Assembly (NCBI GenBank): GCA_937957985.1
Contig: CALGOH010000214.1
Location: 1-20,001 of the forward strand
Direction: 5' to 3'
From: an uncultured Verrucomicrobiae bacterium
GTDB taxonomy: Bacteria; Verrucomicrobiota; Verrucomicrobiia; Verrucomicrobiales; Akkermansiaceae
Length of the DNA stretch: 20,001 bases
The number at the start of each line of letters is the position of its first letter. The first letter of the stretch is position 1. Shown piece after piece: positions 1 to 7,574 of the stretch. Both the position numbers and the translations under genes were made by a program. The notes under the pieces are model-generated. The model made no database searches. It was not told the origin of the DNA and worked only from the letters and a program-made list of their open reading frames with translations.

Positions 1-1077
1 GCCCCCGCGACCGCCACCGCGGCGCTGCTCGCCTTTTTCCTCCTGGCACCCGACCTCGGGGCGGCGAGCTTTTCCGACGCCCGCCAGGCGCTCAGGGAAG
101 AACGCTTCGCCGATGCCGCGGCGGCCTTCGGTTCGCTGGCCCGCCAGCATGCCGATACCGAGAAGGGCTTCCGCGAACCCAACGCCGAGGGCACCGCCGC
201 CTATCGCAATCGTGATTACCCGACGGCCCGCCAGGCATTCAGCGAAGCGCTGCGTTCGAAAAGCAGCGAGGTCGTGCGGGCCGCCCATCACGGCCTTGGC
301 AACACCCTCTTCCAGGTCGGCTGGCAACGGCTGTCCGGCGGCCCGTCCTATCCCGAGATCCCCGAGGAAAAGGATGAAGCCACCGCGGAGGACGATCAGG
401 AGGCCGAGGCCTTCGACCGCTTGTCGGACGCGCTGCTGAACATGCCCGAGGACGAGGAACTTGATGAGCTGACGCTCGGGCCCTTCGAAAAGATGGCCAA
501 GGAGCGCCTCGCCGAGTGGATGGCCGAGGAAAGCGCGGAGGACGATGAAAGCCGGGGCTCGCAGCGATTCAACGCGCTCTTGAGCGACTGGATCGACGCG
601 GTGCGCCACTTCGACGGGGCGGGCGATTTCGAGGACTCGAAGCACAACCGCGAGCTGGCGATCGAGCACCTGAGGAAGCTGCGCGAGATCTTCGAGCAAC
701 TCGAGGAGAACGCCCAGCAGATCCAGGCCATCCCGCAGCCCGGTCCCGGCGAGCAGGGCGAAGGACAGCCCCAACCCGGCGAAGGCGGCGGCGAACCGCA
801 GGATGGCGAGGGACAACAGAACCAGAGCGAGCAGCAGGACTCCGGAGAGGAACAGGAAGGCGACGGCGGCGAACAGGAACAGGACGAAGGTCAGGGGGAC
901 GAAGGTGACGAACAGGAAGCCTCCGGAGAGACCGAGGATGGAGATGAAACCGGGGCCAAACCCGGAGAAACCGAGGAGGAGGCCGCCCGCCGGATCCTTC
1001 GCGAAAACGCCGACCTGCAGCGGGGTGCCCTCTCGCCCGGTCGCATCGAATACCGCAGACCCGAAAAAGACTGGTGA
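1..1077 (+). CDS. BatC-like TPR protein with acidic C-terminal tail (5' end missing)
   Basis: Frame 1 is open from the first base to TGA at 1075-1077, so the start lies before the window. The visible protein begins with a hydrophobic Ala/Leu stretch (signal or membrane anchor, about bases 4-60), followed by helical TPR-like sequence (about 70-330) with the pattern AAYRNRDYPTARQAFSEAL and HHGLGNTLFQVGWQ. A mostly helical acidic region follows to about base 730. The last 80-100 residues are low-complexity Glu/Gln/Gly/Asp. BatC proteins of bacterial aerotolerance (Bat) operons are TPR proteins of this kind and precede BatD; the next gene is BatD-like and overlaps it by one base (TGATG), which supports the call. 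Probable role is as an envelope scaffold in the Bat complex, whose biochemical function is poorly known. The BatC label comes from context and TPR pattern; the family call is moderately sure. Confidence 0.72.
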   Translation, partial: APATATAALLAFFLLAPDLGAASFSDARQALREERFADAAAAFGSLARQHADTEKGFREPNAEGTAAYRNRDYPTARQAFSEALRSKSSEVVRAAHHGLGNTLFQVGWQRLSGGPSYPEIPEEKDEATAEDDQEAEAFDRLSDALLNMPEDEELDELTLGPFEKMAKERLAEWMAEESAEDDESRGSQRFNALLSDWIDAVRHFDGAGDFEDSKHNRELAIEHLRKLREIFEQLEENAQQIQAIPQPGPGEQGEGQPQPGEGGGEPQDGEGQQNQSEQQDSGEEQEGDGGEQEQDEGQGDEGDEQEASGETEDGDETGAKPGETEEEAARRILRENADLQRGALSPGRIEYRRPEKDW

Positions 1078-3512
1078 TGAAGCATCATTCCCGAATCAAC
1101 CCGATCGCCCTGGCCCTGCTCGGCCTCTGGCTCATGCTGCCCGCGGCCTTCGCCCGGGTGGACGTGCAGGTTTCCTCGCAGTTTCTGGTGAAGGGCGAGC
1201 AGGTGCTGGTCGAATACGTCATCCCCGGCAGCCTCGATCCCGGCGCCCGGTTGAGCGTGCCCGATGTCGAAGGCCTGAGCATCCGCCCGATCAGCAACGG
1301 TCCCGAGCCGCGTCGCAGCTTCGGCAGGCGCGGCGAGTACGTGTTCCGCTACACGATCACCAGCTACGAGGCGGGCACCTATCGGGTTCCGCCGGCCACG
1401 CTCGAAGCCGGCGGAGTGGTGGAAACCACCGAGGCCTTCAAGCTGCGCGTTTTCGACGAAACGGAACTCAAGTGGTCGACGGCGGACCTCGGCGGCCTGT
1501 CCATGCGCTACGCCGCGAAGTTTCACTCGATGGAGGAGCGGCCTTTCGTGAAACAGGTCGTCCCGACCGAACTCAAGCTCTACATTCCCGCCGACCAGTC
1601 GGTCGAGGATTGGGGCATCCCCGAGTTCGAACGCGATGGCGTCGCCGCGTGGCGCTTCGAGCCGAAGCCCTCGATCGGCCGCGCCAACCTGCTCGGACGC
1701 CGCTACTACGCGGTCAGCTACCCCAGCACCCTATCGCCCACCCGCGAAGGACCCGTCCTTCTCGGTCCCGCCACGCTGCGCCTGATCACGGTGCAACGCT
1801 CGGTGCGCGATTTCGGCAGCGCCTTCTACGCCCCGGCCAACCTTTCCATCCCCGCGCTCGAACTCGACGCCCGCCCGCTTCCACCCGGCGCGCCGGAGGG
1901 CTTCTCCGATGCCGTCGGCAAATTCGAACTCAGCGTGAGCGCCGCCGAAACCGAGGTCCGCGAGGGCGACCCCATCAGCGTGAACGTGATCGTCAGCGGC
2001 ACCGGCAACCTCGACACGCTCGACTGCCCCGAGCCGATCAGCACCGAAGGCTGGAAGCTCTACCCGCCGAGCAGCGTCGACCTTAGCGAGCGGCGGGCGA
2101 TTTCCGGCGCGGCATCGTTCCGCCAGTTCATGCGCCCGCTCGCTCCGCAGCCGCAGATTCCGCCCTTCCGGCTCGTTTACTTCGACCCCGAGGAGGAAAG
2201 CTATCGCCGGCTGCTCAGCGAGCCGATCGCGCTCGACATCCTGCCATCGACCAATCCGGCCGGCGGCATCGCGGCGGTCCCGCCGGCCATGCCGGTGCCG
2301 ATCGAGGAAATGACCGACATCCTCGGTGTCGTCGATGCCGGTCGCCGGCTCCTGCCGCCGCCCGATTCCTTCTCGCCCGCCCGCTGGTGGCAGCTCGTCC
2401 CCGCGGCCGCCGCGCTGTTGCTGCTCGGCCTCGCCTTCCGGCTCCACGTCGCGCCCCGCCTGCGCCGCGATCCGGAGGAACTCGCCCGCCGCCGGGCCTT
2501 TCGCAAGCTCGAGCGCGCGCCCGGCGATCAGAGCGGCTTCTACCGCGCCGCCGGACACTTCATCGAGCGCTGGCTCGGCGATCGCGATGACGACCTGGTT
2601 CGGGACGTGCTCGCCAAGCGCGACCAAACCTGCTTCACCAACGAGGTGGCTTCGGAGAAACTCAACCGCTCGGAACGTCAGCGCATCCTACGCGGACTGC
2701 GGCGTCTCGCCCTTCCGCTCATCGCCGTCGGAGCCTTGCTGTTCCCTTCCGCCGTCCGGGCGGCGGAGCAGGAAGCCGCCGATCCGATGGCCTCCTACGA
2801 GGAGGGCCGCTACGCCGAAGCCGCGGAAGGCTGGCTGGCCAGCGGCGACTACGACCGCCTCCCCGCCGACACGCTCTACAACATCGGCAACGCCGCCTAC
2901 CGCCTCGGGGTGCCGGGCGAGGCCGCCCTCTACTGGCGGCGGGCGCTGGTCCGCGACGCCACCCACGCCGAGGCGCGCCAGAACCTCCGCTTCTTCGAGC
3001 GCAAGTTCGGCTCGATCACCATCGAGCGCCCCGAATACCAGTACGCGCTGGCGAAGCTGCCGCTCGGACTCTGGAAGAACCTGATGTGGGCGGGCGCGTG
3101 GCTCTTCGCCCTCGGCGTCCTGGTGTTTCCCGCCACCCGTCCGACCGCGCGACTCCGCATCGCCGCCATCGCCGGCCTGGTCACCGCACCGCTCGTCGCC
3201 GGGGCAGGATTCTGCGGCTGGTACTACTATCCGGACGACGCCCGCTTCGCGCCGTTCGAGGAACAGGCCGTCGTGGTCGCCGACCGCGCCTCGATCCGCA
3301 CCGATGCGGCACGCAACGCGCCGCTCGTCATCGAAGCCCCGGCCGGTTCACTCTGCCGGCTGTTGAAACGCTCGGGCGACTGGGCATACATTTCCTTCAC
3401 CAACGACACCCGCGGCTGGGTCTCGGCCGAGACCATCGAGCCCGTCATTCCCGACACCCAGCCCGAGGCGCCTCGCATTCCCGATCAAACCGATGAAGGC
3501 CGCAGCGCATGA
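1077..3512 (+). CDS. batD: BatD-BatE fusion: BatD domain, TPR and SH3-like domain, membrane protein
   Basis: 811 residues from ATG at 1077, which overlaps the stop of the TPR gene by one base; a GTG one codon upstream is possible. Residues 1-26 are a signal peptide ending AFA. Residues 27-430 are beta-rich with the BatD pattern (for example VFRYTITSYEAGTYRVPP). A membrane segment lies at about 440-458. A second hydrophobic stretch, LALPLIAVGALLFPSAVRA (544-562), looks like a signal peptide inside the protein. It is followed by a TPR region (about 566-650, LYNIGNAAYRLGVPGEAALYW), two membrane helices (669-687 and 695-718), and a bacterial SH3-like domain (about 728-792, DWAYISF, RGWVSAETIEPV). 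The second half matches the layout of BatE. In classical Bat operons BatD and BatE are separate, so this looks like a gene fusion. Function is probably envelope integrity or stress tolerance; the exact role is unknown. Confidence 0.78.
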   Translation: MKHHSRINPIALALLGLWLMLPAAFARVDVQVSSQFLVKGEQVLVEYVIPGSLDPGARLSVPDVEGLSIRPISNGPEPRRSFGRRGEYVFRYTITSYEAGTYRVPPATLEAGGVVETTEAFKLRVFDETELKWSTADLGGLSMRYAAKFHSMEERPFVKQVVPTELKLYIPADQSVEDWGIPEFERDGVAAWRFEPKPSIGRANLLGRRYYAVSYPSTLSPTREGPVLLGPATLRLITVQRSVRDFGSAFYAPANLSIPALELDARPLPPGAPEGFSDAVGKFELSVSAAETEVREGDPISVNVIVSGTGNLDTLDCPEPISTEGWKLYPPSSVDLSERRAISGAASFRQFMRPLAPQPQIPPFRLVYFDPEEESYRRLLSEPIALDILPSTNPAGGIAAVPPAMPVPIEEMTDILGVVDAGRRLLPPPDSFSPARWWQLVPAAAALLLLGLAFRLHVAPRLRRDPEELARRRAFRKLERAPGDQSGFYRAAGHFIERWLGDRDDDLVRDVLAKRDQTCFTNEVASEKLNRSERQRILRGLRRLALPLIAVGALLFPSAVRAAEQEAADPMASYEEGRYAEAAEGWLASGDYDRLPADTLYNIGNAAYRLGVPGEAALYWRRALVRDATHAEARQNLRFFERKFGSITIERPEYQYALAKLPLGLWKNLMWAGAWLFALGVLVFPATRPTARLRIAAIAGLVTAPLVAGAGFCGWYYYPDDARFAPFEEQAVVVADRASIRTDAARNAPLVIEAPAGSLCRLLKRSGDWAYISFTNDTRGWVSAETIEPVIPDTQPEAPRIPDQTDEGRSA

Positions 3513-3526
3513 AGGCATGAAGGACC

Positions 3527-3544
3527 GCCGATTATGAAATCGGC
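3527..3544 (+). terminator. Small hairpin just after the Bat operon
   Basis: GCCGATT and AATCGGC form a 7-bp perfect stem around a 4-base loop, 14 bases after the BatD-E stop. No U-run follows, so it is not a canonical intrinsic terminator. It could protect the 3' end or mark termination together with the C-rich tract that follows. Confidence 0.3.
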
Positions 3545-3676
3545 ACGCCCCACTCGCCCCGCCTTTCCCCTCCCCTGATAGAAAGCCTCCCCCTCCGCCC
3601 CGCCTCCACTTTCCACTTCCCGCACCTCACCCGCTCCGCCTTCCCAACACCACCCATCAACCCATCAACCGCCACC
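3545..3676 (+). promoter_or_regulatory. C-rich, G-poor leader before the cyclophilin gene
   Basis: This gap of about 130 bases is strongly pyrimidine-biased on the plus strand: only about a dozen G, while C makes up more than half. There is no Shine-Dalgarno sequence before the ATG at 3677; the last bases carry two copies of CCCATCAA and then CCGCCACC. C-rich, G-poor unstructured RNA is the known signature of Rho loading sites, so this may end transcription from the Bat operon. It may equally be an open leader for Shine-Dalgarno-independent initiation. No clear -35/-10 pair is visible. Confidence 0.35.
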
Positions 3677-4279
3677 ATGAAACGACACATCGCCATCGCA
3701 CTCGCCCTTCTCGCTCCCTTCGCCATCGCGGCGGACGAGGAGAAGACCGAGGAATCCAAGCCCGCCGAAGTGAAGGACATCCGGATCAAGATGGAGACCA
3801 CCAAGGGCACCATCGAGGCTACCATGTTCGCCTCGAAGGCACCGGTCACGGTCGCCAACTTCCTCAACCTCGCCAAGCGCGGCTACTACGACGGCATCAC
3901 CTTTCACCGGGTGATCGCCGACTTCATGATCCAGGGCGGCGATCCGACCGCCACCGGCACGGGGGGGCCGGGCTACAAGTTCGCCGACGAGTTCCACCCC
4001 ACCCTGAAACATGACAAGCCGGGGGTGTTCTCGATGGCCAATGCGGGGCCGGGAACCAACGGCTCGCAGTTCTTCATCACCCACGTCCCCACTCCCCACC
4101 TCGACGGAAAACACTCCGTCTTCGGCCAGGTGACCAAGGGCCAGGACGTGGTCAATGCGATCGAGAAGGGCGACAAGATCAAGAAGATCGAAATCCTCGA
4201 CCCCACCGCCGACCTCTTCAAGGCGCAGGCCGAGCACATCGACAACTGGAACGAGATCCTCGACTCCAGGGCCGGCTGA
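3677..4279 (+). CDS. Exported cyclophilin-type peptidyl-prolyl cis-trans isomerase
   Basis: 200 residues. Residues 1-19 are a signal peptide (basic MKRH, then a hydrophobic core ending AIA), so the enzyme should act outside the cytoplasm, catalysing proline isomerisation during folding of exported proteins. A charged linker (20-33) precedes the cyclophilin domain (about 35-175). Conserved active-site elements are FHRV (77-80, catalytic Arg79), MIQGGDP (84-90, Gln86), FSMANAG and GSQFFIT (129-135, Phe133), and HLDGKHSVFG (141-150). The position of the human cyclophilin A Trp121 is His141 here, so strong cyclosporin binding is unlikely. About 20 extra residues follow the domain. It stands alone after the C-rich leader and converges on enolase through a shared terminator. 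The family is certain; the client proteins are unknown. Confidence 0.95.
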   Translation: MKRHIAIALALLAPFAIAADEEKTEESKPAEVKDIRIKMETTKGTIEATMFASKAPVTVANFLNLAKRGYYDGITFHRVIADFMIQGGDPTATGTGGPGYKFADEFHPTLKHDKPGVFSMANAGPGTNGSQFFITHVPTPHLDGKHSVFGQVTKGQDVVNAIEKGDKIKKIEILDPTADLFKAQAEHIDNWNEILDSRAG

Positions 4280-4314
4280 CCGTGGCCGGGGTTTCCGGCC
4301 CCGGAGCCATTCCG

Positions 4315-4344
4315 CAAAAAAGGCAGGGCTGACGCCCTGCCTTT
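4315..4344. terminator. Bidirectional intrinsic terminator between cyclophilin and enolase genes
   Basis: GGCAGGGC (4322-4329) and GCCCTGCC (4334-4341) form an 8-bp perfect GC stem with a TGAC loop. The stem is extended by A residues at 4315-4321 and T residues at 4342-4344. Read on the minus strand the stem is followed by a run of T, giving a strong terminator for enolase; on the plus strand it is followed by TTTCTT, a weaker tail for the cyclophilin gene. It lies between the two convergent stops, where such a site is expected. Confidence 0.88.
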
Positions 4345-4370
4345 CTTCGTGGTTGGAAACGGGGGCCGGC

Positions 4371-5669
4371 TCAGCTTCCCGCCTTGAACTTGCAGGTGCC
4401 GTAGATTGCATCGTCGCCCAGTTCCTCCTCGATGCGGAGGAGCTGGTTGTATTTCGCGATCCGGTCCGAGCGGCTCATCGAGCCGGTCTTGATCTGGCCG
4501 CAGTTGGTGGCGACGGCGAGGTCGGCGATGGTATTGTCCTCGGTCTCGCCGGAACGGTGGCTCATCACCGCGGTGTAGCGGTTCTCCTTGGCCAGTTCGA
4601 CGGCGTCGAAGGTCTCGGTCAGCGAGCCGATCTGGTTGACCTTCACCAGGATCGCATTGGCCACTCCGAGGTCGATGCCCTTCTGCAGGAAATCAACGTT
4701 GGTGACGAACAGGTCGTCGCCGACGAGTTGGACCTTGTCGCCGATCTTGTCGGTGAGCGCCTTCCAGCCGTCCCAGTCGTTCTCGTCGCAGCCGTCCTCG
4801 ATCGAGTCGATCGGGTACTTCGCGCAGAGCTCGGCGAGGTAGGCGGCCTGCTCCTCGGAGCCGCGCTTGGACCCGCCGTCGCCTTCGAACTTGGCGTAGT
4901 CGTAGACGCCGTCGGAGAAGAACTCGGACGAGGCGCAGTCGAGCGCGAACTTGATGTCGTCGCCGACCTTGTAGCCGGCGGCCTCGACCGCCTTGCAGAT
5001 CGTGTCGAGCGCGTCCTCGGTGCCGTCGAAGGTCGGGGCGAAGCCGCCCTCGTCGCCCACCGCGGTGCTGAGTCCGCGGTCGTGCAGGACCTTCTTGAGC
5101 GAGTGGAAGACCTCGGCACCCATGCGGAGGCCCTCGCGGAAGGTCGGCGCGCCGACCGGGCGGATCATGAACTCCTGGAACGCGATCGGCGCGTCGGAGT
5201 GGGAGCCGCCGTTGATGATGTTCATCATCGGCACCGGCAGCACCTTGGCGTTCGGCCCGCCGAGGTACTTGTAAAGCGGCAGGCCGCAGGCTTCGGCGGC
5301 GGCCTTGGCCACGGCCATCGAGACGCCGAGGATGGCATTGGCGCCGATCTCACCCTTGTTGCGGGTGCCGTCGATCGCGATCATCGCGGCGTCGATCGAG
5401 GCCTGATCGGTGGCGGACATGCCGCACAGGGCGGGAGCGAGCTTGCCGTTCACGTTCTCGACGGCCTTCAGCACGCCCTTTCCGAGGTAGCGGCTCTTGT
5501 CGCCGTCGCGAAGTTCGTGGGCTTCGTGTTCGCCGGTCGAGGCACCGCTCGGCACGGCGGCGCGGCCGATCACGCCGCACTCGAGATGGACATCGACCTC
5601 GACGGTCGGGTTGCCGCGGGAATCGATGATCTCGCGGCCGCGGACTTCAACAATGGTGGTGTGTTCCAT
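4371..5669 (-). CDS. eno: Enolase (phosphopyruvate hydratase)
   Basis: 432 residues, the usual bacterial length; interconverts 2-phosphoglycerate and phosphoenolpyruvate in glycolysis, and is cytoplasmic. The start at 5669 gives the classic N-terminus (VRGREIIDSRGNPTVEVDV). Visible active-site groups are the SGASTGEHEA loop (41-50), QEFM (165-168), GDEGGFAP (205-212, general acid Glu207), Mg ligands Asp244 (FALD), Glu291 (SIEDG) and Asp318 (GDDLF), LVKVNQIGS with catalytic Lys343, SHRSGETED with His371, and Lys394 (GQIKTGSMSRSDR). The usual HADNNVD substrate loop reads HSDAPIAF here, a less common variant whose key residues are intact. It starts 8 bases after the stop of the GreA-like gene, with no Shine-Dalgarno motif, so it is probably co-transcribed with it and translated from the same mRNA. 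The bidirectional hairpin ends the transcript. Confidence 0.98.
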   Translation of the reverse strand: MEHTTIVEVRGREIIDSRGNPTVEVDVHLECGVIGRAAVPSGASTGEHEAHELRDGDKSRYLGKGVLKAVENVNGKLAPALCGMSATDQASIDAAMIAIDGTRNKGEIGANAILGVSMAVAKAAAEACGLPLYKYLGGPNAKVLPVPMMNIINGGSHSDAPIAFQEFMIRPVGAPTFREGLRMGAEVFHSLKKVLHDRGLSTAVGDEGGFAPTFDGTEDALDTICKAVEAAGYKVGDDIKFALDCASSEFFSDGVYDYAKFEGDGGSKRGSEEQAAYLAELCAKYPIDSIEDGCDENDWDGWKALTDKIGDKVQLVGDDLFVTNVDFLQKGIDLGVANAILVKVNQIGSLTETFDAVELAKENRYTAVMSHRSGETEDNTIADLAVATNCGQIKTGSMSRSDRIAKYNQLLRIEEELGDDAIYGTCKFKAGS

Positions 5670-5677
5670 GGTGTTTA

Positions 5678-7513
5678 TCAGGGATTGAAGGGAGTGATGG
5701 ACTCGACCGTCCATTGTTCGAGCTGGTCGGTGTCGTGATTCCGGATCTCTACCTGCTCTCCGGGCTTCGCCCCGAACAGGGCGGCTCCGGTTTCCGAAAG
5801 ATAGGAGACGATGTGCTTGTCGGGATCGGAATCCCAGGCACCGAGCACCGTGTAGGTGCCTTCCCGGCCGTCGGAACTCCTGAGCGTCACGATCGTGCCG
5901 ATGTTGACGACCGAGCTGTCGGCCCCCTTGAAGTCGGTGCCGCGGGCCAGGTCGACCTCCTTCTGCAGCTCGCCCTTGCGGCGCATCAGGACCTTCTGCA
6001 TGTCCTTGGCGGACTTGTATTCGAAGTTCTCGCGAAGGTCGCCGTAGGAACGGGCGATCGCGATGTCCTTGGTGTTCTGAGGGATCCGGTTGCGGATGAG
6101 GTCGTCCAGCTCGGCCTTCTTCCGCTCGAGGCTTTCCCACGAAACCACCAGGGCCTCCTGCCGCTTCTTCGACTCGCCGCTGACCAGTTCGCCGGTTTCG
6201 GGACGGGCCTTGATGACGCGGGCCATGAGCGACTTGCGGTCGAGGTCGCTGAAAACCGGGCATTCCAACAGTCGGCGACCGAAATTGCGCGCCTCGGTGA
6301 CGCTCATTCCCTCGACGATGTCCGCGAGGAGCCCCTTGTCATCGCTGAGCAGGCTCTGCAGGCGCGTCGTGGTCCTCGGTCCGTCGGCCAGGTGGTCGGT
6401 TTCGAGGCGGTTGAGCACGGCGGCTCCGACCTCGGGTCCGAAAATGCCCTTGCCGAGGCCCTTGCGTTCGCGGGAGAGCCAGATAAGGGCATCGGTCCCG
6501 AGCATCCGCTGCGCGAGCTGCGCCCGGAAGTATTCCTCGAGTTCGGCAAGCCGGCCCTTTTCCTCGATGAGCCTCGCGACCTCGGCGACGCCGCGGGTGC
6601 CGACGTGATCGAGCAGTCCGAGGATCACCTCGACCCAGCGCTCGGCGAAGGCCTCGGGAAAGATGTCGAAGAGCGACCGCTGGCGGGCGGCCGGAAGCTG
6701 CGAGACGACTCCGTGCAGGCGGGCCTCCTCGGCGAAGAGCAGATTGGCCAGACGAGGAGCCTCATCGGGGAGGTCGAGACCCTTGATCGACCCGACCAGT
6801 TCGTCGCGGAGAACCAGCAGTTCGATCGCCTCGGCCAACTGGAGCCGGGTCCCCTTGAGCGCCGCTTCGTGGATCTGATCCACCACCGCCTTGAGCGGCT
6901 CCGGCTCCTTCCGGAAGAGTCCGGAGTCCGAAACGATCGCCTCCAGCGCCTTGGCCATGGATTTCAGATCGCGGGCCTGCTCGAAATCCTCCAACAGCGC
7001 CTCGGCCGGGCTGAGGTCGCCTGATCTGAGCGTGAGGGCCTCCGTCCGGCGGCTCGGCACGATCACCCGTTTGCTGTCGCGCAGCGCCCGCTTGGCGCTC
7101 TCCCACCACTTCTTGAACTTCGCCTCGGGAATGATCCCGCCGGAGACCTGCTTCTCCATCGCGTCCACCGTCATCGAGCCGCCATGGCTCTCGAGCATGT
7201 AGACCACCAGGGCGACCGGATCATCGGCCGCGAGTTCCTTCAGGTGTTCGATCTCCTCGACCTTCTTCGCCCGGAAATCGTCGGCCTCGAGCGGCGTCGT
7301 CTTCTGCAGGGCGAACTGGAGATCCATCTCCTGGCCGCTCTTGTTTTCAAAATCGATCGTCAGCTTCTTCGAGGGAAAATCCCAGTCGATCACCTTGCCG
7401 GCACCCCAGGCATTGTGCAGCAGAAATTTCCCCGGGGCGAGCTGATCGAGCCTCTCGGCGACGGCCGCCTTGATTTTCCCGGCTTCGACCAGTTTTTCCA
7501 AATCGGGATGCAT
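5678..7513 (-). CDS. greA: Long GreA/GreB-type transcription elongation factor with helical N-terminal extension
   Basis: 611 residues from ATG at 7513; an in-frame TTG at 7549 would add 12 residues. E. coli GreA has 158 residues. The last ~160 residues (about 450-611) are Gre-like: a coiled coil whose tip reads GDLRENFEYKSAK, with both acidic tip residues (Asp492, Glu495) that support transcript cleavage in RNA polymerase, then a C-terminal FKBP-like domain (VVNIGTIVTLRSSDGREGTY, ETGAALFGAKPGEQVEI). The first ~450 residues are mostly helical and charged, with a small early beta element (HNAWGAGKVIDWDF). From memory, chlamydial GreA proteins are also very long (about 700 residues), so an extended GreA may be a PVC trait. 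Expected role: rescue of backtracked RNA polymerase; the role of the extension is unknown. The gene lies 61 bases after the PDZ gene and 8 bases before eno. Confidence 0.85.
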   Translation of the reverse strand: MHPDLEKLVEAGKIKAAVAERLDQLAPGKFLLHNAWGAGKVIDWDFPSKKLTIDFENKSGQEMDLQFALQKTTPLEADDFRAKKVEEIEHLKELAADDPVALVVYMLESHGGSMTVDAMEKQVSGGIIPEAKFKKWWESAKRALRDSKRVIVPSRRTEALTLRSGDLSPAEALLEDFEQARDLKSMAKALEAIVSDSGLFRKEPEPLKAVVDQIHEAALKGTRLQLAEAIELLVLRDELVGSIKGLDLPDEAPRLANLLFAEEARLHGVVSQLPAARQRSLFDIFPEAFAERWVEVILGLLDHVGTRGVAEVARLIEEKGRLAELEEYFRAQLAQRMLGTDALIWLSRERKGLGKGIFGPEVGAAVLNRLETDHLADGPRTTTRLQSLLSDDKGLLADIVEGMSVTEARNFGRRLLECPVFSDLDRKSLMARVIKARPETGELVSGESKKRQEALVVSWESLERKKAELDDLIRNRIPQNTKDIAIARSYGDLRENFEYKSAKDMQKVLMRRKGELQKEVDLARGTDFKGADSSVVNIGTIVTLRSSDGREGTYTVLGAWDSDPDKHIVSYLSETGAALFGAKPGEQVEIRNHDTDQLEQWTVESITPFNP

Positions 7514-7574
7514 CGGCGCGAAGTTGCGAATCCCTCCCGGAAAACGCAAGGCCCATCCCGTGCATTTCGCCGCA

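Noticed and set aside
803..2086. 427-codon plus-strand frame across the BatC/BatD junction
   Set aside because: It is Arg/Pro-rich and out of frame with both supported genes; no family marks.
4155..7024. Two long plus-strand frames opposite enolase and the GreA-like gene
   Set aside because: They are antisense shadows; the minus strand encodes a full-length enolase and an intact Gre domain.
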